From G963422445 sp963422445 (GTDB lineage Bacteria; Pseudomonadota; Alphaproteobacteria; Thalassobaculales; Thalassobaculaceae): a stretch of DNA of 64,000 nucleotides. The stretch covers positions 3,286,001-3,350,000 of the forward strand of contig OY729512.2 in assembly GCA_963422445.2 (NCBI GenBank), written 5' to 3'. Under the pieces are notes generated by a model. The model was not told the DNA's origin. It made no database searches and saw only the letters and a list, made by a program, of their open reading frames with translations. Shown one piece after another: positions 18,782 through 28,611 of the stretch. Every line of letters starts with the position of its first letter. Within the stretch, counting starts at the first letter, position 1. Both the position numbers and the translations under genes were made by a program.

Positions 18782-18939
18782 TCTTGCGCCGCAGTTCGAT
18801 CGGTCCGCGCGAACCATGTCGCGCGCTTGCGGCCGAAGGTGCCGGCCGTACTGTCAATGCCGGCGTCAGCTGTCTGCCGACATGAGCCTGTGACAAGGAG
18901 CCCGGGAGGGCGTCCTCCGGTCGCCGGAGACAGCGGCTC

Positions 18940-19719
18940 GTGACTTGGGATCTTCTCATCTGGGTCATGTTTGTTTATCTACTTGCCGGTACGGTCAAGG
19001 GAATTGTCGGATTCGGGATGCCGATGATTTCGCTTGCCTTGCTCGCTGCCGTTCTGGGTTTGAAAGATGCGATCATCCTGATGCTTGTGCCGTCTCTGAT
19101 CACGAATCTGTGGCAGGGCCTGTTCGGCGGCCAGCTCGCCGTTCTTCTGCGGCGGCTTTGGAGGATGCTTGTGCCGTTGTGCATCGCGACCTGGTTTGCC
19201 AGTGGTATCCTGGTCAGGACCGACGGAACGGCTCTGACGAGTGTTTTGGGCGTGGTGCTCGTCCTGTATTCAGTGATGTCTCTGGCGACCCGTCAGGTCC
19301 CCGAACCGGGCCGTCACGAGTTGTGGATGTCACCAGCTGTGGGCGTGGTCACCGGACTTTCTACCGGCCTTACCGGGACTTTTGTGGTTCCCGGCATACT
19401 CTATCTCCAGGCGTTGCGACTGGGCCGGGACGGCCTTGTGCAGGCAATGGGCCTCGGATTCATCGTCGCAAGCTCGGCGATGGCGCTGTCTCTGACTGGC
19501 CGCGGCGCGCTGCCGCCGAATCTTGCGGCGATTTCGGCATTGGCTGTTTTGCCGGCGTTGCTCGGTATGGTGCTCGGTCAGAAGGTCAGGGCGCACCTGC
19601 CGGAAGCGCGGTTTCGCCGCATCTTCTTCATCACGCTGATCGTGCTCGGCGCCTGGCTCGCGATCCGTTCGTCATTATCGATGACGCTTGCGGGTGCCAC
19701 GGTCCGGCCAATGGCGTAG
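18940..19719 (+). CDS. TauE/SafE-family sulfite/anion exporter
   Basis: A 259-residue, multi-helix inner-membrane protein of the TauE/SafE family (formerly DUF81). The two diagnostic repeats are GTVKGIVGFGMPMISLALLA near the N-terminus and GVVTGLSTGLTGTFVVPGIL in the second half. Members export sulfite, sulfoacetate or other organosulfur anions, or are uncharacterised. GTG at 18940 follows GGAGA by nine bases. No sulfonate-metabolism genes are next to it, so the substrate stays open. Confidence 0.82.
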   Translation: MTWDLLIWVMFVYLLAGTVKGIVGFGMPMISLALLAAVLGLKDAIILMLVPSLITNLWQGLFGGQLAVLLRRLWRMLVPLCIATWFASGILVRTDGTALTSVLGVVLVLYSVMSLATRQVPEPGRHELWMSPAVGVVTGLSTGLTGTFVVPGILYLQALRLGRDGLVQAMGLGFIVASSAMALSLTGRGALPPNLAAISALAVLPALLGMVLGQKVRAHLPEARFRRIFFITLIVLGAWLAIRSSLSMTLAGATVRPMA

Positions 19720-19799
19720 TCGTCTTCGGATGGCGGCGCGGATCGGAATCCACATCACCATGGGCGCTGCGCCATGGAAGGGTGCGGAAATATTCCCGC

Positions 19800-20699
19800 T
19801 CAACGCATGCGCCGCGCGATACGCGGGTCAAGTGAGTCGCGCAGACCATCTCCGAGCACATTGACCGCGAGAACCGTGATGGCGAGAAACAGCCCGGGAA
19901 ACATGACGATCCATGGCGAGATCTGAAAATAGGTCCGACCCTCGGCCATGATGTTCCCCCAACTCGGGATTTCAGGCGGTGTCCCGGCGCCGAGAAACGA
20001 CAGGATCGCTTCCAGAATGATCGCGGACGCGCAGATATATGTCGCCTGCACGATCAGCGGAGCCAGTGTGTTGGGAAGAATGTGCACGAACAACAGGCGA
20101 GGCAGCGGCATGCCGATCGAAATCGCCGCATGAATGAAAGGCTGTTCACGGACCGAAAGCACGATACTGCGAACCAGGCGCACGACACGCGGAACCTCGG
20201 GAATGCAGATCGCGATAATGACGTTGCCGACGCTGGCGCTGGTCAGGGAAATGAGGGCGATGGCCAGCAAGACACCGGGGATTGCCATCAGCCCGTCCAT
20301 GATACGCATGACGGGCGCGTCGAGCGCGCGGACATAACCCGCAATAATACCGATCGCCAGCCCGAATATACTGCTGACGAGAGCAACCGACACGCCGACC
20401 ACCAGCGAGATCTGGCCGCCGGCAACGGCGCGGGCAAAGACGTCACGCCCGAACATGTCGGTGCCGAAGAAAGACTCGCCAGCTGGCGGACGCAGGCGCT
20501 TGATCGGGTTCATGCGCAGCGGATCGGACGTGAATTGCGGCCCGATCACCGCAATCAGGGTCATCATGATCAACAAGGCGAGGCCGACAATGACCATCGG
20601 ATGGCGCCTGGAATACTTGCGGAACGCAATCCAGCGGCTGTCCTGGCGGTCTCGCGCGAGGGCTTCCGTTGTATCGACCATCATGCGGTCTCCGCTCAA
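19800..20699 (-). CDS. peptide/nickel-type ABC transporter permease (DppC-like)
   Basis: A 299-residue inner-membrane permease with an N-terminal cytoplasmic stretch and six helices. The ATPase-contact EAA loop is seen around PFIHAAISIGMPLPRLLFVHILPNTLAPLIV. The sequence FFGTDMFGRDVFARAVAGGQ is diagnostic of the DppC/OppC family. Its start overlaps the stop of the DppB-like gene by four bases, so the two are translationally coupled. It ends the operon, and no ATPase gene follows. MMVDTT 15 bases downstream is an alternative start. Confidence 0.88.
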   Translation of the reverse strand: MSGDRMMVDTTEALARDRQDSRWIAFRKYSRRHPMVIVGLALLIMMTLIAVIGPQFTSDPLRMNPIKRLRPPAGESFFGTDMFGRDVFARAVAGGQISLVVGVSVALVSSIFGLAIGIIAGYVRALDAPVMRIMDGLMAIPGVLLAIALISLTSASVGNVIIAICIPEVPRVVRLVRSIVLSVREQPFIHAAISIGMPLPRLLFVHILPNTLAPLIVQATYICASAIILEAILSFLGAGTPPEIPSWGNIMAEGRTYFQISPWIVMFPGLFLAITVLAVNVLGDGLRDSLDPRIARRMR

Positions 20700-21637
20700 T
20701 ACGTGATCCGCGGATCAAGGAATGTGTAAGACAGATCAATCAACAGGTTGACGCCGACATAGGCCGCTGAAAACACGAGAATGACCCCCTGGATGATCGG
20801 ATAGTCGCGATGCAGGACGGCATCGACGGTCAAGCGTCCGAGGCCGGGCAGGTTGAACACACTTTCAGTTACCACGACGCCGCCAATCAGCAGGGCGATC
20901 CCGATTCCGATGATGGTCACGATCGGGATCGAGGCATTCTTCAGGGCGTGGCGCATCAGTACAGACCGTTCGGTCAAGCCCTTGGCGCGCGCAGTGCGGA
21001 CATAGTCTTCGCTCAGCACTTCGAGCATGCTGGCTCTGCTGATCCGGGCGATCAGCGCGATATAAACGACGCCCAGCGCGAAGGTCGGCAGTGCGATTGA
21101 CCGCAAGAATGGCAGAAATCCATCTGCGATCGGTTTGTAGCCCTGCACCGGAAACCATCCGAGGCTCAACGAAAAGACATACATCAGCATGTAGGCGATG
21201 ACGAACACCGGTACCGAAAATCCGATCACGGCAAAGACCATGACCGAGCGGTCGATCCAGGTGCCTGACCGCCAGGCGGCCCAGACGCCCATCGGGACGG
21301 CGACCAGCACCGAGAAGATGATGGTCGACAGGGAAAGCATGACCGTCGGCTCAAGGCGCTGAAGGATCAGGTGACTGACGGGCAGGTTGGAAAAGATCGA
21401 TATGCCGAGATCGCCCTGAACGATTGCGCCGAGCCAGCTGAAAAACTGAATGTACAGGGGTTGGTCGAGGCCAAGCTGCTGGCGAATGCGAATGATATCT
21501 TCGGGTCTGGCATAGTCGCCGGCAATGATCGCCGCCGGATCGCCAGGTGTCAGATGCAACAGCATGAACACGACGATTGCGACGACCAGCATTACCGGTA
21601 CGACCGCAATGACGCGTTTGATTACATAAGTATACAT
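20696..21637 (-). CDS. peptide/nickel-type ABC transporter permease (DppB-like)
   Basis: A 313-residue, six-helix permease. The start MYTYVIKRVIAVVPVMLVV is the classic DppB/OppB N-terminus, followed by HLTPGDPAA and the cytoplasmic EAA-type loop DYVRTARAKGLTERSVLMRHALKN. With the DppC-like partner it forms the channel of an importer for peptides or similar small molecules delivered by the binding protein encoded upstream. It is separated from that gene by a strong hairpin at 21690-21723. Confidence 0.9.
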   Translation of the reverse strand: MYTYVIKRVIAVVPVMLVVAIVVFMLLHLTPGDPAAIIAGDYARPEDIIRIRQQLGLDQPLYIQFFSWLGAIVQGDLGISIFSNLPVSHLILQRLEPTVMLSLSTIIFSVLVAVPMGVWAAWRSGTWIDRSVMVFAVIGFSVPVFVIAYMLMYVFSLSLGWFPVQGYKPIADGFLPFLRSIALPTFALGVVYIALIARISRASMLEVLSEDYVRTARAKGLTERSVLMRHALKNASIPIVTIIGIGIALLIGGVVVTESVFNLPGLGRLTVDAVLHRDYPIIQGVILVFSAAYVGVNLLIDLSYTFLDPRITY

Positions 21638-21689
21638 TTTGTCAGTCCGATTGAAGCGATCAGGTCGGGCAAGAATACGGGCAGCCGCC

Positions 21690-21723
21690 GGAGCCGCCGG
21701 GGCTCCATGTCCCCGGCGGCTCC
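21690..21723 (-). terminator. intercistronic hairpin between binding-protein and permease genes
   Basis: A 13-base perfect stem GGAGCCGCCGGGG/CCCCGGCGGCTCC with an 8-base loop. No T-run follows on the transcribed strand, so complete termination is unlikely. It more likely protects the upstream message or partly terminates, giving more binding protein than permease, a known pattern in ABC operons. Confidence 0.65.
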
Positions 21724-21748
21724 AGACAGTTCGACCGGTTGGCTGGTC

Positions 21749-23347
21749 TTACTGCTTGTCGATATTCCAGAAGAATGGCACAGGCGAGATCAACAGCCCG
21801 GACAGGTTGCTGCGCCAAGCCACCGGCTGGAACCATTGGCCGTAATTGACGTAGGGCACGACATCGAAAGCGCGTTCCTGAAGCGCGTCGATGATTGCTT
21901 TCTTCTTTGCCGGGTCGGCTTCCCGGGCGTAATCGTCGCGCAATTTTTCGAGTTCCGCGTCGGTCGGCCAGCCGAACCACGCCTTTTCGACACCGCCGCC
22001 GGACACGCCGATATTGGCGACTGGCGAGGTGGCATCGGCGCCGGTTGCGTAGGTGTGGAAGATGTTCCAGCCACCGTCGGCGGGCGCTTTCTTTTCGGCG
22101 CGCCGCGAGGTCAGGGTTGACCAGTCCATCGCCTGCACTTCGACATCCATTCCGATATCACGCAGAATCTGGGCGGTCACCAGTGATGCGCCGCTCAGGA
22201 CCGGAATGTCGGTCGGCTGCATCAGAATGATTTTCTCGCCCTTGTAGCCAGCCTCGGCGAGCAGCCTTTTGGCTTCCTCGGCATTTTCGTTCAGCAGTGC
22301 TTCTACCGATACATTTGACTCATTCGGCGTGCCGCAGATGAAATAGGCGGCGCAGACCTTGTAGAGTGCTGGGTTGCCAATGATTGCCTGCAGATAGATT
22401 TCCTGATTAACAGCGTGAAGCAGGGCCTGACGGGCTTTCGGGTTGTCGAACGGCGGATGAAGATGGTTCGGCCGCAGCCAGCCTTGGGTGCCGAGTGGGT
22501 CGATCACTGCGGTCTTGATGTTCGGATCGTCGTCCATCAGCGGCAGCATATCCGGTGCCGGGGTTTCCCAGAGATCGACTTCGCCGTTTTTCAACGCGTT
22601 CAGCGCTGTTGCCGGATCGGGGATGTAGATCCATTCGACACGGTCGACCTTGACGATCTTGCCGCCGGCAGCTGCACTTGCCGGTTCGCTGCGCGGCACA
22701 TAGTCCTCGTTCTTGTAATAGACCACCTTGGATCCCGGCACCCATTCGTCCTTGGCGAACTTGAATGGGCCGGAGCCGACGATTTCCGACACCTGAGTGA
22801 ACGCATCGGTGTCGGCGAGGCGTTTTGGCATCATGAACGGTGTATTGGAACTGAGCTTGCCGAGGGATTCGATGACCAGCCCGTAGGGCTCCTTCAGGAT
22901 CAGTTGAAACGTCTTGTCGTCGACGACTTTCATCTCCTGGACGAAATCCATCAGTTTCTGGCCCATCCCGTCGCGTTTGCCCCAGCGGGCGATCGAGGCG
23001 GTGCAATCCTCGGCCTTGACCGGTGCGCCGTCATGCCATTTGAGGCCGTCGCGCAATGTGAAGGAATAGGTCATGCCGTCGTCACTGACGGTGTAGTTAT
23101 CCACCATTTGCGGGTGGACAATGAGGTTTTCGTCCGATGCGAACAATGTGTCGTAAACCATGTAGCCATGGTTGCGCGTGATGTAGGCGGTGGTCCAGAT
23201 CGGATCCAGATTCTTCAGGTCGGCATGCGGCACGATCCGCAGAACCTTTTCCGCCTGCACGGATCCGGCGGCAATAGCAAGGACGAGCGGTACCGCCACT
23301 GCGAGGCTCGCGAAGCGTCGCCACAAGGGTTTCCATTGAAAAGACAT
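21749..23347 (-). CDS. ABC transporter substrate-binding protein, family 5 (peptide/nickel type)
   Basis: A 532-residue periplasmic binding protein. The N-terminus has a Sec signal peptide (RRFASLAVAVPLVLAIAAGSVQA, cut after about residue 32). The mature part has the SBP_bac_5 pattern: DLKNLDPIWTTAYITRNHGY, then YSFTLRDGLKWHDGAPVKAEDC, and the C-terminal PYVNYGQWFQPVAWRSNLSG. The mid-protein Cys pair AAYFICG may form a disulfide. It is first in a three-gene operon with DppB/DppC-like permeases. The ligand is unknown. Confidence 0.92.
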   Translation of the reverse strand: MSFQWKPLWRRFASLAVAVPLVLAIAAGSVQAEKVLRIVPHADLKNLDPIWTTAYITRNHGYMVYDTLFASDENLIVHPQMVDNYTVSDDGMTYSFTLRDGLKWHDGAPVKAEDCTASIARWGKRDGMGQKLMDFVQEMKVVDDKTFQLILKEPYGLVIESLGKLSSNTPFMMPKRLADTDAFTQVSEIVGSGPFKFAKDEWVPGSKVVYYKNEDYVPRSEPASAAAGGKIVKVDRVEWIYIPDPATALNALKNGEVDLWETPAPDMLPLMDDDPNIKTAVIDPLGTQGWLRPNHLHPPFDNPKARQALLHAVNQEIYLQAIIGNPALYKVCAAYFICGTPNESNVSVEALLNENAEEAKRLLAEAGYKGEKIILMQPTDIPVLSGASLVTAQILRDIGMDVEVQAMDWSTLTSRRAEKKAPADGGWNIFHTYATGADATSPVANIGVSGGGVEKAWFGWPTDAELEKLRDDYAREADPAKKKAIIDALQERAFDVVPYVNYGQWFQPVAWRSNLSGLLISPVPFFWNIDKQ

Positions 23348-24017
23348 GCGTAGATCTCCCGGTTCTTCAAATGGTTCGGATAGTTCAAATCGATGATGGC
23401 TCCAGATCGAACGTCACCACAGACGGCACGACAAACGGAGCCGGATTCCGTCACGGGTTCACAATGAAAAAGACTTTCGGGCACGAAAGCAAGCCGTGCC
23501 TGCGATTGCGGGATTCGTGGTCCCGGTTTTCCGCTGTCTGCCGTAGGGGCGTGGGGCCTCGCAGCGTCCGGAATCGTCAGAGACTATATGCGGAGGGGTG
23601 GGGTCGCCCGAATGATGCCGGATGCGCAATTTGTTTCGTCTCTCGATCGTCGGATGTCTTTGTGGCCTTGGGGCGGTCCGTCCGCGACAGATGATATGCA
23701 GCTGTCGTCCAAGTCTTCAATGCAATACCGGGAGAATTTCCGGTACGGCAAGACGGTCGAGGGGCGTTTTGGTCAGCATTCACACGAATGACCGTGATTG
23801 CAAGTGGTTGCGAGTGCCCGGAGTCCGCCGTGATATCGTAAACGGGCATCGGCGGTTTGCCGTGCCGGCCGATCCATCAGCAGGCCTGAATCGAGCCGGT
23901 ATGATGGCTGGACCTGCAATCTGCCGAACGATGCAGGGCTGTGCAATGAACCCATGCACGGCCCGGCAAAACCGGGTACTCTTTTGACGAGTTTGACGGA
24001 ACAATCAGGAGAGCGAA
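23348..24017. other. divergent intergenic region, no gene recognised
   Basis: About 670 bases between the binding-protein gene (leftwards) and the deacetylase gene (rightwards). It must contain both promoters. Open frames here are short and without family resemblance. I saw no clear operator palindrome or riboswitch. Confidence 0.4.
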
Positions 24018-24932
24018 ATGGCAGACGATCAGACGGAGACATCGCAGGACGACTTGCCCTGGCAGTGGAACGAAGAAAAGTGGCGGGGGATCGTCGAGCG
24101 GGTTCGCGCCGGCCGGTCGCTGAAACCGGCCGAGTGGAAGGATGGGGCCAAGGTTTGCGTCGCATTGTCCTTCGACTCCGATCACGAAACCACGACGTTG
24201 CGCCACGGCGATGTTTCGCCCGGCAAGCTGTCGCAAGGTGAGTATGGTTCACGGATCGGGGTGCCGCGTATTTTGCGGCTTCTGGACCGTTACGGCATCA
24301 AGGGGAGTTTCTTCGTCCCGGCCGTGAGCGCGATGTTGCATCCCGACGAACAACGTGCCGTTGTCGACCAGGGTCATGAAGTCGGGATCCATGGCTGGAT
24401 TCACGAATTCAACAGCACGTTGCCTGCGGCGAACGAGCGCGATCTTCAGATGCGCGCGGCGGATGTCCTGGAAAAGATCACCGGGGTTCGTCCGGCCGGG
24501 GTTCGCACGCCGTCATGGGATTTCAGTCCGGAAACTCTGACGATCAGCAGGGAGATGGGTCTGGTTTACGATTCGTCTCTGATGGCCGATGACGATCCGT
24601 ACGAAATCGTTGCCGATGGCGAGCCGACCGGCATGGTCGAGCTGCCGGTGGAATGGATCCGTGACGATGCGGTTTATTTCAACATGGATCGGATGTCGGC
24701 GCTGCGGCCCTACACGTCGCCGTCATCGGTGTTTGAGATCTTCAAGTCGGAATTCGATGAAACCTACAAGGAGGACGGCCTGTTCCTGTTGACCATGCAT
24801 CCTCACATCATCGGTCATCGGTCCCGCCTCGCGATTCTGGACGAACTGATTCGCTACATGCGCGGTCATGAGGGCGTGTGGTTCGCGACGCATCTCGAAG
24901 TTGCGACCTATTGCAAGGAGAACAGCGCTTGA
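24018..24932 (+). CDS. polysaccharide deacetylase family protein (PuuE/HpPgdA-like)
   Basis: A 304-residue cytoplasmic NodB-homology enzyme with no signal peptide. ALSFDSDHET (residues 49-58) is motif 1, with Asp at the catalytic position. GHEVGIHGWIHEFNS (His125, His129) is the metal-binding motif 2. GVRTPSWDFSPETL is motif 3, and FLLTMHPHIIGHRSR contains the late histidine. The long form and absence of a signal resemble the cytoplasmic branch (PuuE allantoinase, Helicobacter PgdA homologues), which can hydrolyse cyclic amides as well as sugars. ATG at 24018 has AGGAGAG just upstream. It is divergent from the ABC operon, perhaps acting on its substrate. Confidence 0.85.
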   Translation: MADDQTETSQDDLPWQWNEEKWRGIVERVRAGRSLKPAEWKDGAKVCVALSFDSDHETTTLRHGDVSPGKLSQGEYGSRIGVPRILRLLDRYGIKGSFFVPAVSAMLHPDEQRAVVDQGHEVGIHGWIHEFNSTLPAANERDLQMRAADVLEKITGVRPAGVRTPSWDFSPETLTISREMGLVYDSSLMADDDPYEIVADGEPTGMVELPVEWIRDDAVYFNMDRMSALRPYTSPSSVFEIFKSEFDETYKEDGLFLLTMHPHIIGHRSRLAILDELIRYMRGHEGVWFATHLEVATYCKENSA

Positions 24933-24967
24933 TGCGGCGGCGACACCAGCGGTTCGTTACAGCCGGG

Positions 24968-24996
24968 GGAGAGCCCTGTGGACAATCGGGCTCTCC
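24968..24996 (+). terminator. hairpin after the deacetylase gene
   Basis: A nine-base perfect stem GGAGAGCCC/GGGCTCTCC with an 11-base loop, 36 bases after the stop codon. No T-run follows, so it may be Rho-assisted or only stabilise the message end. Confidence 0.5.
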
Positions 24997-25430
24997 AGAC
25001 CCGACGGAAGGCTCAGCTGTGTATTGAAAGCCTCGACGCCGTGCTTGACTCGCCGCTGGCGGCGGTTCTCACCTTCCGACATTGAGGCCTGCGCCGCGAG
25101 CTGCGACTGCTGCGCTGGTATCTCGGATACACCGGAGAGGCTGGGACCGCAAAAGCATCCGAAAATCGTCCGACCATTTTATGAACAGGGCGCGAGACCA
25201 TTCCAAACCTATACAGCAGGATCACAGCAGGATGCTAAGGTAAGGTTTGAACAAACTCAATATTGGCGGAGGACAAGGTTCATCGCGTCCGTTGGTGAAT
25301 GCCGGAAGCTGTCCGAGAGCGGTCTGTGGTTGGTTGACACGGAAGCAAGGGCGCTTCAAGGCGCGGTCTGCCACCGAGCGACCCGCTTGCCGCCGCCACG
25401 GCGCGCGGCGCCGGACGGATCGGCCCCACG

Positions 25431-25905
25431 TCAGGCGGTGGCGGTACGCCCGGCGATGAGCAGATTGGTGAGCCCGAGCTGCACGGCGATACGCTGCGTG
25501 GTCTTCGCCAGCCCCCGGTCGCGCACCTTGGCGTAGCCGAAGTGGCGCTTCACATACAAGAACGGATGCTCCCCCTTCGCCCGCACCGACGCCGTGCGCG
25601 TCTCCGCCGCCGCTCCCGGCGCTTGCCGGCCTTCATCGCCACCGGCCAGTCCACATCCGTGTCCCGGTTCCCCTCGCGCTTGCCCACCCCCTGGTAGCCC
25701 GCGTCGCCCCAAACCGCTCCGCGCGCCCGTGCAACAGCGCGTGCGCAGTGGCCACATCCGATGTGTTCGTCGGCGGCGTCTCCAGGCTGTGTGACAGACC
25801 CGAGCGCGCATCCACCCCGATCCAGCCACCGCCGCGTCCGGCCATGGTTGGATCTCGACACCCCGGCTCGGCTCATCCGCGTGCCGTTCGGGACGAGGCC
25901 GGACG
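25431..25905 (-). pseudogene. IS5-family transposase C-terminal remnant
   Basis: The C-terminus RAKGEHPFLYVKRHFGYAKV and LGLTNLLIAGRTATA is typical of IS5-type transposases, holding the catalytic Glu region (here GEHPFLYVKRHFG). Upstream pieces such as GVDARSGLSHSLETPPTNTS and VFGDAGYQGVGKRE-like text appear in two other frames, so several indels separate them, and the N-terminal half is absent. The adjoining 24933-25430 stretch has no recognisable gene. Confidence 0.7.
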
Positions 25906-25995
25906 TGTTGTCGCGCCATAATGCAATCAGCAGTTTGCGGGCGATTGCGACGATGGTCCGTCGGCGGGACCGCTTCGCGCCGTTCCGGGTATAAG

Positions 25996-26902
25996 AGCTT
26001 GGCCTAAAACTGGTTGGGTGGTCTCGCATGGTATATCTTCGTGGGTGAACACTCACACCATGGGGGCACATCATGCCCTGGAACGAGACCACCCGGAAGC
26101 AGTATAGCCGTAAGACGGAGCGTTACGAAAGCGATCTGAGCGATGCCGGGTGGGCCTTGCTGGAATCGCTTCTTCCACCGTCGTGCCGGCTTGGTCGTCC
26201 CCGTCAGGTGGATCTGCGCGACGTGGTGAACGCGATCGTCTACATGCTCTGGACAGGGTGCAGTTGGCGGGCATTACCGAAGGATTGTCCGGCGTTTACG
26301 AGAGTTCAGACCTATTTCTACGCGTGGTCCCGGTCGGGGGTCCTGGAGCAGGTTTGCGCCCGCTTTACGACGCTCGAGCGGCTCCGGTCGGGGTGCAGTG
26401 CGAACCCGAGCGCGGCCATCATCGACAGTCAGAGCGTGCCGACGGTCGATGATGGCCGCGATGGATGCGGCGACGATGCCGTCGACGGCAAGCTGCTTGT
26501 CGCCTAGGCCCATTCGGCGCATATCCAGGACCGGGATGGCGCGCGTCTCTATGTTGCTGGCGTTGCAGGCCGGTCAGAACACGGTGCAGACCGTGTTTGC
26601 CGACGGCGCCTATGGCGGCGACAAGCTGGCAAGCGCGCTCAGGTAAAGCGAACAGCCCGATCACTGTGGAGGTCATCGGCAAACCCAAGGACGCCAAGGG
26701 GGGTCGTCGTCATGTCCCAGCGCTGGGTGGCCGAACGTATCTTCGGATGGCTGCGCCGCTGCCGGCGCCTCTCCAAAGACTGCGAGCGATTCATCACCAG
26801 TTCCCTCGCTTGGCTCCTGCTGGCTCTGAGCCGTGTTCTCATGCGCCGCCTCGGACGCATGCAAGTCACTGTCACTAATTGATATCATTATGATTCAGAC
26901 AC
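25996..26902 (+). mobile_element. IS5-family (IS427-like) element, degenerate copy 2
   Basis: Second copy of the 1854-2734 element, about 907 bases, beginning AGCTTGGCCTAAAACTGG and ending GATTCAGACAC. The four bases TAAG lie directly outside both ends (25992-25995 and 26903-26906), a candidate target duplication. It has a broken transposase. It lies against the older IS5 remnant. Confidence 0.72.
26073..26878 (+). pseudogene. IS5-family transposase, truncated by stop and frameshift
   Basis: ATG at 26073 opens 144 intact residues: MPWNETTRKQYSRKTERYES, then LRDVVNAIVYMLWTGCSWRA and SAAIIDSQSVPTVDDG with the first catalytic Asp. A stop follows at about 26507. The remainder (FADGAYGGDKLASALR, then WVAERIFGWLRRCRRLSKD) is in other frames. 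The second Asp (DGAYGG) and the WVxERxFGWL Glu region can be read, so the ancestor was a normal 260-280-residue transposase. Confidence 0.75.
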
Positions 26903-27241
26903 TAAGCTACGAACCTTTGGATCAGGGTGCTGTCCGGTTGGAAGCGGATCCAGCGCCAGGCCCTCTTGATCCGATGGGCGCGCAGCCGGGTCGGTCCCGC
27001 CTTGCTGATGCCGGCATCACACTCGACATCACTGCTGGCCCACGGTGTCGGTGCTAGACCGGCTTGGCTCTACCCTGTGCCCATATCTACCACTGAACAA
27101 GTTCCGGTGACACGATATTGTCCTCCACGACTTGGTAGACGAGGGAGGCGATCGACAGACATTCATATCCCTGCCACATGATCTGATGACCCGGCTCGGG
27201 ATCGGATTTGTGGTTCTGGTAGCCCCCAAAGATGGCAACTA
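26903..27241. other. intergenic between two IS elements, nothing recognised
   Basis: About 340 bases with only short frames and no recognisable product. It may be a remnant of genes lost during IS insertion. Confidence 0.4.
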
Positions 27242-28391
27242 GTGGATTGATCATTACAAATATAGCCGTTATTATATTCTTCTGATTTGTCGATCACGGA
27301 GGTCTACAAGATGCGCCCTGGTGTTTCATTCACACTCACTTCGGGCGACCGGCATCGTTTTGAAACGGTTGTCCCAGACCCGAAGAGCCCGCAGAAGCAC
27401 GTCTGGCGGGCGCGCATCGTTCTTCTGAGCGACGACGGGCTCGGCAGGATGGCCATCATGAGAGAGACCGGCAAGGCGAAGAACAGTGTCTGGCGCTGGC
27501 AGGACCGCTTCTATAGGAGGACGGTGTGGACGGACTTCTGCGGGACAAGACGCGCCCGCCGGGCAAGACGCCTCCGGCTCCTGAGTCGGTGGCGAAGATC
27601 GTCGGGTTGACCCACACCTCGCCGCCTCACGCGGCGACCCACTGGACGCTGCGGGCGATGGCGAAGGCCGTGGGGGTGCCGCTTCGAGGGTCTGGGCGGT
27701 CTGGCAGGCGCATGGCCTGATGCCGCACCGCTGGCGGCCGTTCACGCTTTCGAACGATCCCGCCTGCCTCGAGACGCTGACCGACATCGTCGGCCTCTCC
27801 GTTGCGCCGCCGGCTCACGCGGTCGTGCTGTCGATCGATGACAGGTCGCACAGTCAGGCCCGCGACCGCACACAGCCCGGCCTGCCGCTGAAGAAAGGCC
27901 GCGGCGCTACCATGACACATGATTCCAGGCGCAACGGCACGACGACGCTGTTTGCCGCCCTGACCGTGCTCGACGGCACGGTCATCGGCCAGCACGCCAG
28001 TCGGCATCGCCACCAGGAGTTCCTGAGATTCCTCAACCGCATCGCGCACACGATACCCGCCAGCGTCCCGGTCCATGCCATCCTCGACACCGACGCCACT
28101 CACAAGCACAAGGACGTCCAGGTCTGGCTCGCACGCCATCCGCGCTGGACCTTCCACGTCACCCCCACCTCAAGCGCGTGGCTGAACGCGCTCGAAGGCG
28201 TCTTCGCCAAGCTGACACGACGCCGTCTCAAATACGGCGTCTTCCGCTCCGTATGCGAACTCCAGGACGCCATCCGCCGCGTCATCGACGAACACAACAC
28301 CACCGAAGCCAAGCCCTTCGTCTGGACCGCCGATCCCGATACCATCATCGCCGCAAGAAAAAGAGGAGTCCAAATGTTGAAATCAATTCAC
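27242..28391 (+). mobile_element. IS630-family element type B, copy 1
   Basis: An 1150-base element beginning GTGGATTGAT and ending in the inverse ATCAATTCAC, flanked by TA (27240-27241 and 28392-28393) inside a CTAG target. TA duplication is the IS630/Tc1 rule. The second copy, of identical length, is at 51226-52375. The transposase is in two frames. Confidence 0.85.
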
Positions 28392-28394
28392 TAG
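27311..28394 (+). pseudogene. IS630-family transposase, two frames
   Basis: Frame A starts at ATG 27311 after GGAGGT and encodes the helix-turn-helix half (VWRARIVLLSDDGLGRMAIM, ETGKAKNSVWRWQDRF). It must shift near 27505-27515 to continue as DGLLRDKTRPPGKTPPAPES. A second disruption follows around 27678, after which the catalytic DDE half reads AVVLSIDDRSHSQARDRTQP (first Asp), HAILDTDATHKHKDVQVWLA (second Asp) and SSAWLNALEGVFAKLTRRRL (Glu). Compared with the other copy, SIDDTSQIQALD has become SIDDRSHSQARD, another sign of decay. The first shift is shared by both copies. Confidence 0.75.
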
Positions 28395-28611
28395 CGTGGG
28401 TTCACTTTGGGAACTGTATAGGGCACCTTGACGCAACGCTGCCACTGCCACAGATTTGCGGTTCTTGGGGGAGCCGACTCGATGGCTGAGAAATTATGGC
28501 CTCGCGCCAGAATGACCGTTCGAACCTGATCCGGGCAATGCCGGCGCAGGGAGTGGACCAAGGCAGCTGACTGATCATGCTTCCGCGACCTCGCACGACG
28601 CAGCGCTATTA

